Positions 1 through 9,818 of a stretch of DNA of 64,000 nucleotides are shown in pieces. The DNA is taken from contig JAISCE010000053.1 of NCBI GenBank assembly GCA_031265765.1, forward strand, positions 1 through 64,000. The letters are read 5' to 3'. The position numbers and the translations under genes were made by a program. The notes beneath the pieces were generated by a model that saw only the letters and a program-made list of their open reading frames with translations, had not been told where the DNA came from and did no database searches. Every line of letters begins with the position of its first letter. The first letter of the stretch is position 1. This DNA is from Azoarcus sp. GTDB lineage: Bacteria; Pseudomonadota; Gammaproteobacteria; Burkholderiales; Rhodocyclaceae.

Positions 1-451
1 CGCCATCGAGGCCGCCCGCGCGGGCGAGGTCGGGCGCGGCTTCGCGGTCGTCGCCGACGAAGTGCGCAAGCTGGCCGAGCAGTCCGCCAATTCCGCCGAC
101 GAAATCGGCAAGATTCTCAGTGAGATCACCGTGGGTGTTGACGCGGTGCGCACGGCCATCGGCGCGGTCGTCGAGGAGACGCAACGGGGCGCACAAGCTT
201 CCGGCTATGCGGGCGAGGCGCTGGACAATATCGAGAACATCACCCATTCGCTGGTCGAAAACGTCAACACCATCGCCGAATCCACCACCGAACAGGCATC
301 GGCGGCGCAATCCATGACGGAGCAGGTCAACGCGTCGGCCCAGATCGCCAGCGATGCCGACAAGGTGACGCAGGATGTTTCGCAGACCGCCGCCTCGCTC
401 AAGGCCGAGGCGGACAAACTCAACAGCGAAATCGGGTACTTCAAGGTGTGA
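1..451 (+). CDS. methyl-accepting chemotaxis protein, C-terminal fragment
   Basis: This is the cytoplasmic signalling end of a chemotaxis receptor, cut by the left window edge; the reading frame enters at base 2. The first residues read [20 protein letters not shown] and continue into VRKLAEQS, the hairpin-tip motif that contacts CheA and CheW in the MCP family. The remaining ~120 residues are a regular Ala/Glu/Gln-rich helix of the descending coiled-coil arm, ending in GYFKV. Sensor, membrane and HAMP parts lie outside the window, so the ligand is unknown. There is no CheR/CheB-tethering NWxxF pentapeptide at the end. Confidence 0.93.
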   Translation, partial: AIEAARAGEVGRGFAVVADEVRKLAEQSANSADEIGKILSEITVGVDAVRTAIGAVVEETQRGAQASGYAGEALDNIENITHSLVENVNTIAESTTEQASAAQSMTEQVNASAQIASDADKVTQDVSQTAASLKAEADKLNSEIGYFKV

Positions 452-493
452 GCGGCGATGGGGCGGAGATGATGGCGGCTCCCCCCGGCATGC

Positions 494-1519
494 TCAGGAA
501 GAAACCGCTCCACCCAGGGCGGCGCGGCGAAGGCGGTCGGCAATGGCGCGCCATGCGGGCAGCGCGGGCGGATTTTCGACAAGGATGAGATCGGCATCGA
601 GCGCATCGAGCGCGCGCAGGTTGGCATAGAACTGCCGGGCATAAGCAGTGGGTTCGAGGGGGGCTGCGCGCCAGCCGGGAGACAAACCGGCGTCGCGGGG
701 CGCGGCGCTATACGCGAGTACCGCGACTCGCTGGCCCGCACGGGCCAGGCGAACGAATTCCGCGGCGAGCCTGCCGGAATCCATCAGCCGCAACGGCGTG
801 CGCGGCGCGTAGTGGGCGGCGGGCGAGCCGGAAACGCGCGGCGCGGCAATGGTGGCTTCCTTGTCCGCCCGGTCGTCGCGCAGGCGCGGCAAGACGCCGG
901 TCGCGTGGGCAATGTCGTCGGCGGTGATCGTGCCAGGGCGCAGGATCTCGGGCGCGGCGCGGGAGAAGTCGACAATGGTGGATTCGATGCCGACTTCGCA
1001 GGGGCCGCCGTCGAGAATCAGGGCGACCTTCCCATCCAGTTCTTCGTGCACATGCGCCGCCGTGGTGGGACTGACGCGCCCGTAACGGTTGGCGGACGGC
1101 GCGGCGATCCCGGCGGGCGCGGGCGCGCGGGCGGCGGCAAATGCGGCGAGCAGTTCCAGCGCGAGGGGATGGGCGGGCACGCGCAGGCCCACCGTATCCT
1201 GCCCGCCGGTGACGGCCAGCGGCACCCAGTCCTGTTTTTTCAGAATCAGCGTCAACGGCCCCGGCCAGAAAGTCGCGGCAAGGTCGCGCGCGGCGCGCGG
1301 AATTTCCGCCGCCCATTGCGCGAGATGCCCGGCGGCGGGCAAATGCACGGTCAGGGGATGGCCGGCGGGACGGCCCTTGGCCGCGTAGATTTTGGCGACG
1401 GCCCCAGGGTTGGCGGCGTCCGCGCCAAGGCCATAGACGGTCTCGGTCGGCAACACGACGAGTTCGCCCGCCAGCAGCAGTTCCACGGCTTGCCGCAGCC
1501 GGTCGGGGTTCCGGGTCAT
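494..1519 (-). CDS. L-threonylcarbamoyladenylate synthase (Sua5 type)
   Basis: Makes threonylcarbamoyl-AMP from threonine, bicarbonate and ATP for the t6A37 modification of ANN-decoding tRNAs. The 341-residue length indicates the two-domain Sua5 form rather than short TsaC. The YrdC domain starts with PTETVYGLGADA (residues 24-35) and KGRPAGHPL (48-56), followed by the SANRYGRVSPT nucleotide-binding stretch. A linker containing SGSPAAHYAPRTPL leads to the C-terminal Sua5 domain. The ATG overlaps the purK stop as ATGA, so translational coupling is likely. The frame stays open upstream of the ATG, but that part has no homology-like character and lies over purK. Confidence 0.92.
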   Translation of the reverse strand: MTRNPDRLRQAVELLLAGELVVLPTETVYGLGADAANPGAVAKIYAAKGRPAGHPLTVHLPAAGHLAQWAAEIPRAARDLAATFWPGPLTLILKKQDWVPLAVTGGQDTVGLRVPAHPLALELLAAFAAARAPAPAGIAAPSANRYGRVSPTTAAHVHEELDGKVALILDGGPCEVGIESTIVDFSRAAPEILRPGTITADDIAHATGVLPRLRDDRADKEATIAAPRVSGSPAAHYAPRTPLRLMDSGRLAAEFVRLARAGQRVAVLAYSAAPRDAGLSPGWRAAPLEPTAYARQFYANLRALDALDADLILVENPPALPAWRAIADRLRRAALGGAVSS

Positions 1520-2679
1520 CTTGCCGTCTCTCGGTCGTCGCCGATGCCGATGTCCCGGCGCGCCGCCAGCGCCGCTTCCAGCACGGCGCCCGGCTTGTCG
1601 CCAAGGACGGTGAAATGCCCCATCTTGCGCCCAGGCCGTGGCGCACGCTTGCCGTAGAAATGCAGCTTCAGATTGGGCGCGGCGTGGAGCCTGGCCCAAT
1701 CGGGTTCGCCGCTGGCGCTTGCGCCGTTCCGGAACCAGAGATCGCCGAGCAGGTTAACCATGACCGAGGCGGAATGCGCGTCCGCTTCGCCCAGCGGCAG
1801 GCCGCAAAGGGCGCGCGCCTGCTGTTCGTATTGGCTCGTAAGGCAGGCATCGAGCGTGTAGTGCCCGCTGTTGTGCGGACGGGGCGCTATTTCATTGACG
1901 AAAATCCTGCCTTGGCTCACGAAGAATTCCACCGCCAGCACGCCGACGTAATCGAGCGCGACCGCGATGCGTTCGGCGATTTCCCGTGCGTCGTCGGCGA
2001 GATGGACCGCGATTCTGGCCGGGACGATGGAAACGTCCAGAATGCCGCGCGTATGCCAGTTTTCCGCCGTGGAAAAGGCGCGCGTCCGGCCCGCTTCGCC
2101 GCGGGCGAGCACGACGGAGATTTCGGCCTCCAGCATGAGCTTTCGCTCCAGCACGCAAGGCGCGCCCCTGAAAGCCCGGAACGCGGCGAGCGCCGCTTCG
2201 CGGCTTTCCACGACGGCTTGCCCCTTGCCGTCGTAGCCGAAGCGGGCGGCTTTCAGGATGCCGGGGAAAAGCCCGGCGCGGGCGGCCCCGATATCCGCTT
2301 CGGCATGGATGATGGCAAAATCGCCGTGCGGAAAACCGTTTTCGCGCAGAAAACTTTTTTCGGCGATGCGATCCTGGCAAATCGCCACCGCCCGCGCCGA
2401 GGGATGGGCCGGCATCCGTCCCGCCAGATACGCGAGCGTGGCAGCGGGCACGTTCTCGAATTCGGTCGTCACCGCCGCGCAGTGGACCGCAATGTCGTCG
2501 AGCGCGCCGGCATCGTCGTAGGCGGCGCACAGATGCCGGTCGGCGATGCGGCCCGCGGGGCTTTCCCCGTCCGGATCGAGCACCCAGACCGCGTAGCCCA
2601 GTTCATGCGCGGCGGAAACGAAAAAGCGGCCCAACTGGCCGCCGCCCAGCATGGCGAGCGTGGAAGGCGGAAGGATCAT
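1516..2679 (-). CDS. purK: 5-(carboxyamino)imidazole ribonucleotide synthase
   Basis: ATP-grasp enzyme of purine synthesis that carboxylates AIR with bicarbonate to N5-CAIR. At 387 residues it has the family length. The N-terminal GGGQLGRF (residues 12-19) is the PurK pre-ATP-grasp motif, and NEIAPRPHNSGHYT near residue 270 is the conserved catalytic loop. The stop overlaps the start of the downstream sua5 gene. The partner mutase gene purE, adjacent to purK in many relatives, is not found on either side, so it must be elsewhere or the purE-purK link has been broken. Confidence 0.95.
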   Translation of the reverse strand: MILPPSTLAMLGGGQLGRFFVSAAHELGYAVWVLDPDGESPAGRIADRHLCAAYDDAGALDDIAVHCAAVTTEFENVPAATLAYLAGRMPAHPSARAVAICQDRIAEKSFLRENGFPHGDFAIIHAEADIGAARAGLFPGILKAARFGYDGKGQAVVESREAALAAFRAFRGAPCVLERKLMLEAEISVVLARGEAGRTRAFSTAENWHTRGILDVSIVPARIAVHLADDAREIAERIAVALDYVGVLAVEFFVSQGRIFVNEIAPRPHNSGHYTLDACLTSQYEQQARALCGLPLGEADAHSASVMVNLLGDLWFRNGASASGEPDWARLHAAPNLKLHFYGKRAPRPGRKMGHFTVLGDKPGAVLEAALAARRDIGIGDDRETAR

Positions 2680-2707
2680 GAGCGGAAAGCGGGTTTGAAG
2701 CGGGCTT

Positions 2708-2899
2708 TCACTGCGGCAGCCTGGCGAGCAAGGCTTCGAGTTTCTCGGCTGCCAGATCGACCTTGCTCATCAGCAGGCGATTTTCGGCTTCCAGCCGGGA
2801 TCGGTGCGTGCGCAGATCCCGGTTCTCGCTGCGGAGCGCCGCATACATGCTGATTAGTTGTTCGAGCTGCGTTTCGAGGCGGGTGAATTCGGCGTCCAT
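2708..2899 (-). CDS. small coiled-coil protein (TIGR02449/ZapB-like)
   Basis: A 63-residue protein predicted to be almost entirely one coiled coil with heptad-like Leu spacing (for example LETQLEQLISMYAAL and LEAENRLLMSKVDLAAEKLE). This matches the short TIGR02449-type proteins usually found just before the cell-division gene zapA in gamma- and betaproteobacteria. Here zapA does not follow: only 28 bases separate it from purK. A role in Z-ring assembly is family-level inference; nothing in the sequence proves it. Confidence 0.75.
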   Translation of the reverse strand: MDAEFTRLETQLEQLISMYAALRSENRDLRTHRSRLEAENRLLMSKVDLAAEKLEALLARLPQ

Positions 2900-3080
2900 G
2901 GCTGTGGGCTGGATGAAAGTCGGAAAATCGGCGCGGTATGCGATGACACGGACGCGCTATCGCCGCGCGCGGGCGCCATCGCGGTCCTTACCCGGATAAG
3001 CAAGGACAAGTTTTTGAAACTACACGATTTGCGCCTCCATGGGAATAGCGTTTTACTGGGAACGACCGCGCGGCGCATTT

Positions 3081-4931
3081 TCAGCGTTGCGTTTGGGTGA
3101 CATCGCGCACCGCGCCTGTGTCGGCGGACGTGGTGAGCGCCGCGTAAGCCTGGAGCGCCGCCGAAACCGCGCGTTCGCGCTTGACCGGCTTCCACGCCGC
3201 GCTGCCGCGCGCCATCATGACCGCCTTGCGCCGGACAAGTTCGGCGTCGCCGACCAGCAGCCGGATACTGCGTCCGGGAATGTCGATTTCGATGACATCG
3301 TTTTCTTCGATCAGGGCGATCGCGCCGCCGCAGGCGGCCTCGGGCGAAACGTGGCCAATGGATAAACCCGACGTGCCGCCGGAAAAACGCCCGTCGGTCA
3401 GCAGCGCGCACTGCTTGCCGAGTCCGCGCGACTTGAGGTAGCTCGTCGGATAAAGCATCTCCTGCATGCCGGGGCCGCCTTTCGGGCCTTCGTAACGGAT
3501 GACGGCCACATCGCCCGCCTGCATTTTGCCGCCGAGTATGCCTTCGACGGCTTCTTCCTGGCTCTCGAAGACTCTCGCCTTGCCGGAAAATTTCCAGATC
3601 GATTCGTCGACCCCGGCGGTCTTGACGATGCAGCCTTTCTCCGCAATGTTGCCGAAAAGCACCGCCAGCCCGCCATCCGCGCTGAACGCATTGGCGCGGT
3701 CGCGGATCGCGCCATGGGAGCGGTCGAGATCGAGTTCGGGCCAGTGCCGGTCCTGGCTGAACGCCTGCCGGTTCGGCACGCCGCCGGGCGCGGCGCGATA
3801 AAAATCGAACACGGCGTTGTCGTGCGCCTGCATCACGTCCCAGCGCGAAAGCGCATCGCCCAGCGACGGCCCATGCACAGTGGGAACCTCGCGGTGTATC
3901 AGGCCCGCGCGGTCGAGTTCGCCGAGGATGCCCATGACACCGCCCGCGCGATGCACGTCTTCGACATGCACATCGCTCGCCGCCGGGGCGACCTTGCACA
4001 AACAGGGCACGCGCCGCGACAGGCGGTCGATGTCCTTCATGGTGAAATCCACCCCCGCCTCGCGCGCGGCGGCGAGCAGGTGCAGCACGGTGTTGGTCGA
4101 ACCGCCCATCGCCACATCGAGGCTCATTGCGTTCTCGAACGCCTCGAAACGCGCAATCGAACGCGGCAGCACGGTTTCGTCGCCGCGCTCGTAATATCGC
4201 CGCGCCATGTCGACGATGCGCCGCCCGGCCTCGCGGAACAGGCGCTCGCGGGCGGCATGCGTCGCCACCAGCGTACCGTTGCCCGGCAGCGACAAGCCCA
4301 GCGCCTCGGTGAGACAGTTCATCGAATTGGCGGTGAACATGCCGGAACAGGAACCGCAAGTCGGACAGGCCGCCCGCTCGACCGCTTCGATTTCGGCATC
4401 CGTGCAGTTCTCGTCCGCCGCCTTCACCATCGCGTCGATGAGATCGAGCGACAGCAGCTGCGTTTTCCACTTGAGCTTGCCCGCTTCCATCGGCCCGCCG
4501 GAGACGAAAATCGCCGGGATATTGAGCCGCAAGGCCGCCATCAGCATGCCCGGCGTGACCTTGTCGCAGTTCGAGATGCACACCAGCGCGTCGGCGGTAT
4601 GGGCGTTCGCCATGTATTCCACCGAATCGGCGATCAAGTCGCGCGAAGGCAGCGAATAAAGCATGCCGCTGTGCCCCATGGCGATGCCGTCGTCGATGGC
4701 GATCGTGTCGAACTCCCGCGCTACGCCGCCCGCGGCCTCGATCTCGCGCGCGACCAGTTGCCCGAGTTCTTTCAGATGCACATGGCCGGGCACGAACTGG
4801 GTGAAGCTGTTGGCGACGGCGACGATCGGCTTGCCGAAATCTTCATCCTTCATGCCGGTGGCACGCCACAGCGCGCGCGCGCCCGCCATGTTGCGGCCGG
4901 AAGTGGATGTGCGGGAACGGTACTGGGGCAT
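3081..4931 (-). CDS. ilvD: dihydroxy-acid dehydratase
   Basis: Iron-sulphur dehydratase that converts 2,3-dihydroxy-isovalerate/methylvalerate to the 2-oxo acids of valine, leucine and isoleucine synthesis. The 616 residues equal the family length. Cluster and Mg ligands are visible: NCDKVTPG with Cys122, [18 protein letters not shown] near residue 193, and the C-terminal [20 protein letters not shown] substrate loop. The start at [12 protein letters not shown] matches the usual IlvD N-terminus. The frame happens to stay open upstream through antisense-like sequence over apaH, which is not part of the protein. Confidence 0.97.
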   Translation of the reverse strand: MPQYRSRTSTSGRNMAGARALWRATGMKDEDFGKPIVAVANSFTQFVPGHVHLKELGQLVAREIEAAGGVAREFDTIAIDDGIAMGHSGMLYSLPSRDLIADSVEYMANAHTADALVCISNCDKVTPGMLMAALRLNIPAIFVSGGPMEAGKLKWKTQLLSLDLIDAMVKAADENCTDAEIEAVERAACPTCGSCSGMFTANSMNCLTEALGLSLPGNGTLVATHAARERLFREAGRRIVDMARRYYERGDETVLPRSIARFEAFENAMSLDVAMGGSTNTVLHLLAAAREAGVDFTMKDIDRLSRRVPCLCKVAPAASDVHVEDVHRAGGVMGILGELDRAGLIHREVPTVHGPSLGDALSRWDVMQAHDNAVFDFYRAAPGGVPNRQAFSQDRHWPELDLDRSHGAIRDRANAFSADGGLAVLFGNIAEKGCIVKTAGVDESIWKFSGKARVFESQEEAVEGILGGKMQAGDVAVIRYEGPKGGPGMQEMLYPTSYLKSRGLGKQCALLTDGRFSGGTSGLSIGHVSPEAACGGAIALIEENDVIEIDIPGRSIRLLVGDAELVRRKAVMMARGSAAWKPVKRERAVSAALQAYAALTTSADTGAVRDVTQTQR

Positions 4932-5020
4932 GGGGCGCTCCGGACAATCGGGGAAAGTTTTGGATTCTAATCCTTCCCGCCGCGCTGCGCGGAAGCATAT
5001 CCACGCGTCGTCAATACCTT

Positions 5021-5818
5021 TCAAGCCTGGATCTGGAAAACTTCGCCATCGTCGAGCCGCAAGGCGGTGAGCTGTCCGCCCCAGACGTAGCCCGAATCGA
5101 GCGCGATCAAACCTTCTTCGCGGTAGAAGCCGAGCGCCGACCAATGGCCGCAGACGATGGTATGGCCGCGGCTGGCGCGGGCGGGGAGAGCGAACCAGGG
5201 CAGCGCGTCTTCCGGTGCCTTGTCGGGCGGCCCCTTGGCGCGCATCACCATGCGACCGTCGCCGGTGCAGAAGCGCATCCGCGTAAAAGCATTGACGATG
5301 ACCCGGAGACGCCCCCAGCCTTTGAGGCTGTTTTCCCAATGATCGGGACGGCTGCCGATCAGGTGCAGGAGAAATTTTTTCGCTTCCTTGCCGGTCAGCG
5401 CATCCTCGGCTTCGGTGGCGAGCGCCCGCGCCTTGGGGACGGTCCATTGCGGCAGCAGGCCGGCATGCACCAGGACGTACTGCCCTTCGATATGAAGCAG
5501 GGGACGGCTGGCAAGCCAGTGCAGCAAGCCGTCGCAATCGGGCGCGGCAAGTATGGACGCCAGGGTGTCGTCCCCGGACTGGCGCTTGAGTCCGGCCCGC
5601 AGCATCAGCAGGTAGATATCGTGATTGCCGAGCACGACGGTCGCCGCCGCGCCGAGGCTGGAGACGAAGCGCAGCACTTCCAGCGATTCCGGCCCGCGAT
5701 TGACCAGATCGCCCACCAGCCACAGGCGGTCGCGCGCAGGGTCGAAGGCGCACAGGTCGAGCAGCCGCCGGAATGCGCTGTAGCAGCCCTGAAGGTCGCC
5801 TATCGCGTATGTGGCCAT
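5021..5818 (-). CDS. apaH: bis(5'-nucleosyl)-tetraphosphatase, symmetrical
   Basis: Hydrolyses Ap4A to two ADP and can decap Np4-capped RNA in the family. The 265-residue metallophosphatase carries all signature blocks: GDLQGC (residues 8-13), [15 protein letters not shown] and a C-terminal GHWSALG. The start was chosen at [11 protein letters not shown], directly before the first metal-binding motif; upstream ATGs would add residues with no family counterpart. It lies between murB and ilvD with gaps of 181 and 89 bases, so it is probably transcribed with its own or a read-through promoter. Confidence 0.96.
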   Translation of the reverse strand: MATYAIGDLQGCYSAFRRLLDLCAFDPARDRLWLVGDLVNRGPESLEVLRFVSSLGAAATVVLGNHDIYLLMLRAGLKRQSGDDTLASILAAPDCDGLLHWLASRPLLHIEGQYVLVHAGLLPQWTVPKARALATEAEDALTGKEAKKFLLHLIGSRPDHWENSLKGWGRLRVIVNAFTRMRFCTGDGRMVMRAKGPPDKAPEDALPWFALPARASRGHTIVCGHWSALGFYREEGLIALDSGYVWGGQLTALRLDDGEVFQIQA

Positions 5819-5999
5819 GTGTCGATCCATGCTCGGCAGCGCCGGACAATACAATGTGGGCGCGGAAGCGGCTGCGCCTTTCCGCGCGGGGCCGATCCGG
5901 ACGAATGTTCCGGCCCGGAACGGGTTGCGGGAGAAACGGCATTCATCGTGAATGCCGGAAAGCGTGGATTCTAACGTCTTGTCGCGGCCAGCGCCCGGT

Positions 6000-7031
6000 T
6001 CAGGTCACGACCGGCTCGATTTCCAGCGCGACGCCGAAGCGCGCCGCGACATCGTCCTGGATGCGCGCGGCCAGCCGCAGTACGTCCGCCCCGGATGCGC
6101 CGCCGTGGTTGACCAGCACCAGCGCCTGCCCGGCATGGCAGCCGACGGGGCCGAGGCGGCGGCCTTTCCAGCCGCATTGCTCGACCAGCCAGCCCGCGGC
6201 AAGTTTTTTGCGGCCGCCGGGCTGCGGATAGTGCGGCAACGCGGGATGCGCTTTCAGCAGGGTCGCGCATTGCCGGGCATCGACGACGGGATTTTTGAAG
6301 AAGCTGCCGGCGCTGCCCAGTTCGGCGGGGTCGGGGAGCTTGCGGTGGCGGATGGCGACCACGGCATCTGAAACCTGGAGCGGCGTCGGCGAGGCGATGC
6401 CGCGCGCGGCCAGTTCGCGCCCGATGTCGCCGTAAGCGGTCAGCGGCCGCCAGCGGCGCGGCAGGCGAAAACGCACCGCCACGATCAGCCAGCGGCCCGG
6501 CTGTTGCTTGAAAAGGCTTTCCCTGTAGCCGAAACGGCAGGCAGCGGCATCGAAGCGGCGCGTTTCGCCGCTCGAAAGGTCGACGGTGTCGAGCGAATCG
6601 AACCGTTCGGCCATCTCCAGCCCGTAAGCACCGATGTTCTGGACGGGCGCCGCGCCCACGGTACCCGGAATCAGCGAGAGATTTTCCAGCCCCGGCCAGC
6701 CTTCGGCGAGCGTCCAGCGCACGAAATCGTGCCAGTTCTCGCCCGCGCCGGCTTCGACGATGACCGCCTCGCCGTCTTCGCCCAATCCGCGGCGGCCCAT
6801 GATCTCCACTTTGAGCACACAAGCGAGCGGCTCGCCGCGCAATACCAGATTGCTGCCGCCGCCCAGAACGAGGCAGGGTTCGCCGTCATCGCGGCGGACG
6901 GCGGCAAAGGCGCGCGCATCGTCCACCGATTGCAGCCGCAGCAGCCGTTTTGCCCGTGCGGGCAGCCCAAAGGCATTGAACGCCGTCAGGTCGGCGTCGC
7001 GCTGTCCGGGAGGGGATGGACCGGCGATCAT
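6000..7031 (-). CDS. murB: UDP-N-acetylenolpyruvoylglucosamine reductase
   Basis: FAD-dependent reductase of peptidoglycan precursor synthesis that forms UDP-MurNAc from the enolpyruvyl intermediate using NADPH. At 343 residues it is the type I (E. coli-like) form. Visible blocks are the FAD-binding [11 protein letters not shown], the [17 protein letters not shown] loop, GYRESLFK with the type I Tyr, and [12 protein letters not shown] with the catalytic Ser. It is 87 bases downstream of trpS. The start at [10 protein letters not shown] puts a short leader before the conserved [11 protein letters not shown]; no nearer ATG exists. Confidence 0.96.
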   Translation of the reverse strand: MIAGPSPPGQRDADLTAFNAFGLPARAKRLLRLQSVDDARAFAAVRRDDGEPCLVLGGGSNLVLRGEPLACVLKVEIMGRRGLGEDGEAVIVEAGAGENWHDFVRWTLAEGWPGLENLSLIPGTVGAAPVQNIGAYGLEMAERFDSLDTVDLSSGETRRFDAAACRFGYRESLFKQQPGRWLIVAVRFRLPRRWRPLTAYGDIGRELAARGIASPTPLQVSDAVVAIRHRKLPDPAELGSAGSFFKNPVVDARQCATLLKAHPALPHYPQPGGRKKLAAGWLVEQCGWKGRRLGPVGCHAGQALVLVNHGGASGADVLRLAARIQDDVAARFGVALEIEPVVT

Positions 7032-7118
7032 GGCGCGGCGCGTTCGGACCTTCCCGCCATACCGGCGCGGCGGAATGGGAAAGCGGCGATCATCGCCAGG
7101 ATGAGAAAGGCATTGCCG

Positions 7119-8402
7119 TCATTCGGCGCACAATGCATCGAGCGCCCGCGCGATATCGTCGCGCGCCGCGCCTTCGGCGGAATCGGCCCACGGCGCGAAA
7201 TCCGCGCCGTCCTTGATGGCGGCCACCGCCTGCCCGGCCTCGCGCGGCGAAGCGAAACCGCGGCTTTGCAAAAGCGCGCGGCCATCGCCGTCGACGAATT
7301 TGAAATAAAACAGGCCGTCGGCTTCGCGGTACTGCTTGAATTGCGGCCGGGCTTGCGCTTTGGGCTGCGTTTGCGCCGTTTCCGCCAGCGTCCGGTCAAG
7401 CCGCCGCAAGCCGACCGCCTCGCGTAATTTGGCGATGGAAGGCGTCGCATATTTGGCGCGCAAGCGTTCCGCGCCGCTTTTCAGGACTTGCTCGATGCGT
7501 TCCGGCTCGGCGATCAGTTCCTCGTAACGCGCACGCATCGGCGCGATGACCGATTCCAGCTTGTCGAACAGGATTTCCTTGGCCTCGCCCCAGGCGATGC
7601 CCTCCTCGAAACGGGCGCGCATCGCCTGGGTTTCGCCGGGCGCGGCAAACGCCCGATAAAGCTGGAACAAGGGCGAGCCTTCGGTTTCCTTTGGCTCGCC
7701 GGGGGCTTTCGAGTCGGTGACGATGCTGAAAACCAGCTTCTTCAACGCTGCCGCCGGTGCGAAAAGGGGAATCGTATTGTCATAGCTCTTGCTCATCTTG
7801 CGTCCATCCAGCCCCGGCAAGGTGGCGACCGCCTCATCGACCGCCGCCTCGGGCAGCACGAAATGCTCGCCATAGCGGTGATTGAAGCTGGCGGCAATAT
7901 CGCGCGCCATCTCCAGGTGTTGCACCTGATCGCGCCCCACCGGCACCCTGTGGGCATTGAACATCAGGATGTCGGCGGCCATCAGCAGCGGATACATGAA
8001 CAGCCCCATCGTAACGCCGGCATCGGGGTCGGCGCCGTCGAGCGCGTTCTTGTCCACGGCGGCCTTGTAGGCATGGGCGCGGTTGAGCAGCCCCTTGCCC
8101 GTGACGCAAGTCAGCAACCATGTGAGTTCGGGAATTTCCGGAACATCGGACTGGCGATAAAACCATACCCGCTCGGGGCGCAAGCCCGCGGCAAGCCACG
8201 TGGCGGCAATCTCCAGCGTGGAACGCCGCACCCGTTCCGGATTGCCGGTCTTGATGAGAGCGTGATAATCGGAGAGGAAATAGAAACTCTCGGCATCGGA
8301 TTGCCGGCTGGCCTCCACTGCCGGGCGGATCGCGCCCGCGTAATTGCCGAGGTGGGGCGTACCGGAAGGGGTGATGCCGGTGAGAATGCGTTGTTGGGCC
8401 AT
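7119..8402 (-). CDS. trpS: tryptophan-tRNA ligase with C-terminal extension
   Basis: Class I synthetase that charges tRNA-Trp. The HIGH-type motif TPHLGNYAG and the KMSKS loop in GRKMSKSYDN are intact, and PVGRDQVQHLE is the conserved Trp-site block. The enzyme has 427 residues, about 90 more than the ~334-residue E. coli form. The extra C-terminal part contains a compact segment (FKQYREADGLFYFKFVDGDG onward) that resembles small YegP/DUF1508-like beta folds. That resemblance is my inference. Similar extensions are, as far as I recall, usual in betaproteobacterial TrpS. It sits 17 bases downstream of the ferredoxin gene. Confidence 0.95.
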   Translation of the reverse strand: MAQQRILTGITPSGTPHLGNYAGAIRPAVEASRQSDAESFYFLSDYHALIKTGNPERVRRSTLEIAATWLAAGLRPERVWFYRQSDVPEIPELTWLLTCVTGKGLLNRAHAYKAAVDKNALDGADPDAGVTMGLFMYPLLMAADILMFNAHRVPVGRDQVQHLEMARDIAASFNHRYGEHFVLPEAAVDEAVATLPGLDGRKMSKSYDNTIPLFAPAAALKKLVFSIVTDSKAPGEPKETEGSPLFQLYRAFAAPGETQAMRARFEEGIAWGEAKEILFDKLESVIAPMRARYEELIAEPERIEQVLKSGAERLRAKYATPSIAKLREAVGLRRLDRTLAETAQTQPKAQARPQFKQYREADGLFYFKFVDGDGRALLQSRGFASPREAGQAVAAIKDGADFAPWADSAEGAARDDIARALDALCAE

Positions 8403-8419
8403 GTTTCAAGACCGCGCCT

Positions 8420-9173
<754 letters not shown>

Positions 9174-9209
9174 GATTGTTCGGCGCGCCTCATCGAAAAC
9201 GGACTCCGG

Positions 9210-9818
9210 TTAAACCTTCCCCTCCAGGGGAATAACCATGCGCGGGAGGGAGTCGATATCTTCCGCGCCGTGTCGTCCGGTTGCGGGCGCGGATTGAAAC
9301 ATGAGATGGAAGTGAACCTGTCCGGCGCGGCCTTGTTTGATTGCGCGCCACCCGGGCAGTGCTGCGGGCGGCGCTTCGGCTTCGACGTAAATGCAGCCAT
9401 CGGGCCGTATCGTCCGGTCGAGCAAGGGCGCCACGCGGTCGATCCAGCCTTGCCGGTAGGGCGGGTCGATGAAAACCACGTCGAACCGTTTCGGCGTTGC
9501 GGCGAGGAATTCTAGCGCATCGCCGCGAATGATCTCTACTTGCGCCGATAATGCTTCGGCGTTGCGGCGCAGGGCGGCATGGGCGCGCGGGTCGATGTCG
9601 AGCAGCGTGACGGAGGCCGCGCCGCGCGAGGCGGCCTCGAACCCGAGGATGCCGGAGCCGGCGAACAAGTCGAGACAGGCAAGGCCGTCGAGGCGCTGCC
9701 CGAGCCAGTTGAACAGGGTTTCGCGCACGCGATCCGGCGTCGGTCTCAGGCTGGGCAGGGCGGCAATGTCGATCAGGCGCGAGCGCCACGCGCCGCCGAT
9801 GATGCGAATCCGGCTCAC
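9210..9818 (-). CDS. rsmD: 16S rRNA (guanine(966)-N(2))-methyltransferase
   Basis: SAM-dependent methyltransferase acting on G966 of 16S rRNA in the small subunit. The 202-residue protein shows RIIGGAWRSRLI at the N-terminus, the SAM site LDLFAGSGILGFEAASRG and the catalytic DPPYRQG (an NPPY-like motif). The start is GTG and forms a GTGA overlap with the stop of the upstream M16 gene, so it is probably translationally coupled. The rsmD/M16/ftsY neighbourhood is conserved among proteobacteria. Confidence 0.95.
   Translation of the reverse strand: MSRIRIIGGAWRSRLIDIAALPSLRPTPDRVRETLFNWLGQRLDGLACLDLFAGSGILGFEAASRGAASVTLLDIDPRAHAALRRNAEALSAQVEIIRGDALEFLAATPKRFDVVFIDPPYRQGWIDRVAPLLDRTIRPDGCIYVEAEAPPAALPGWRAIKQGRAGQVHFHLMFQSAPATGRHGAEDIDSLPRMVIPLEGKV

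Noticed and set aside
2900..3080. 6S RNA, which often lies near the TIGR02449/zapA locus
   Set aside because: No 6S-like paired arms or central bubble were evident. Only a short GTCCTT/AAGGAC hairpin with no T-tract is present.
3081..5942. Apparent 953-residue fusion upstream of IlvD
   Set aside because: The extra N-terminal part overlaps apaH in another frame and has no domain; IlvD has a normal start at 4931.
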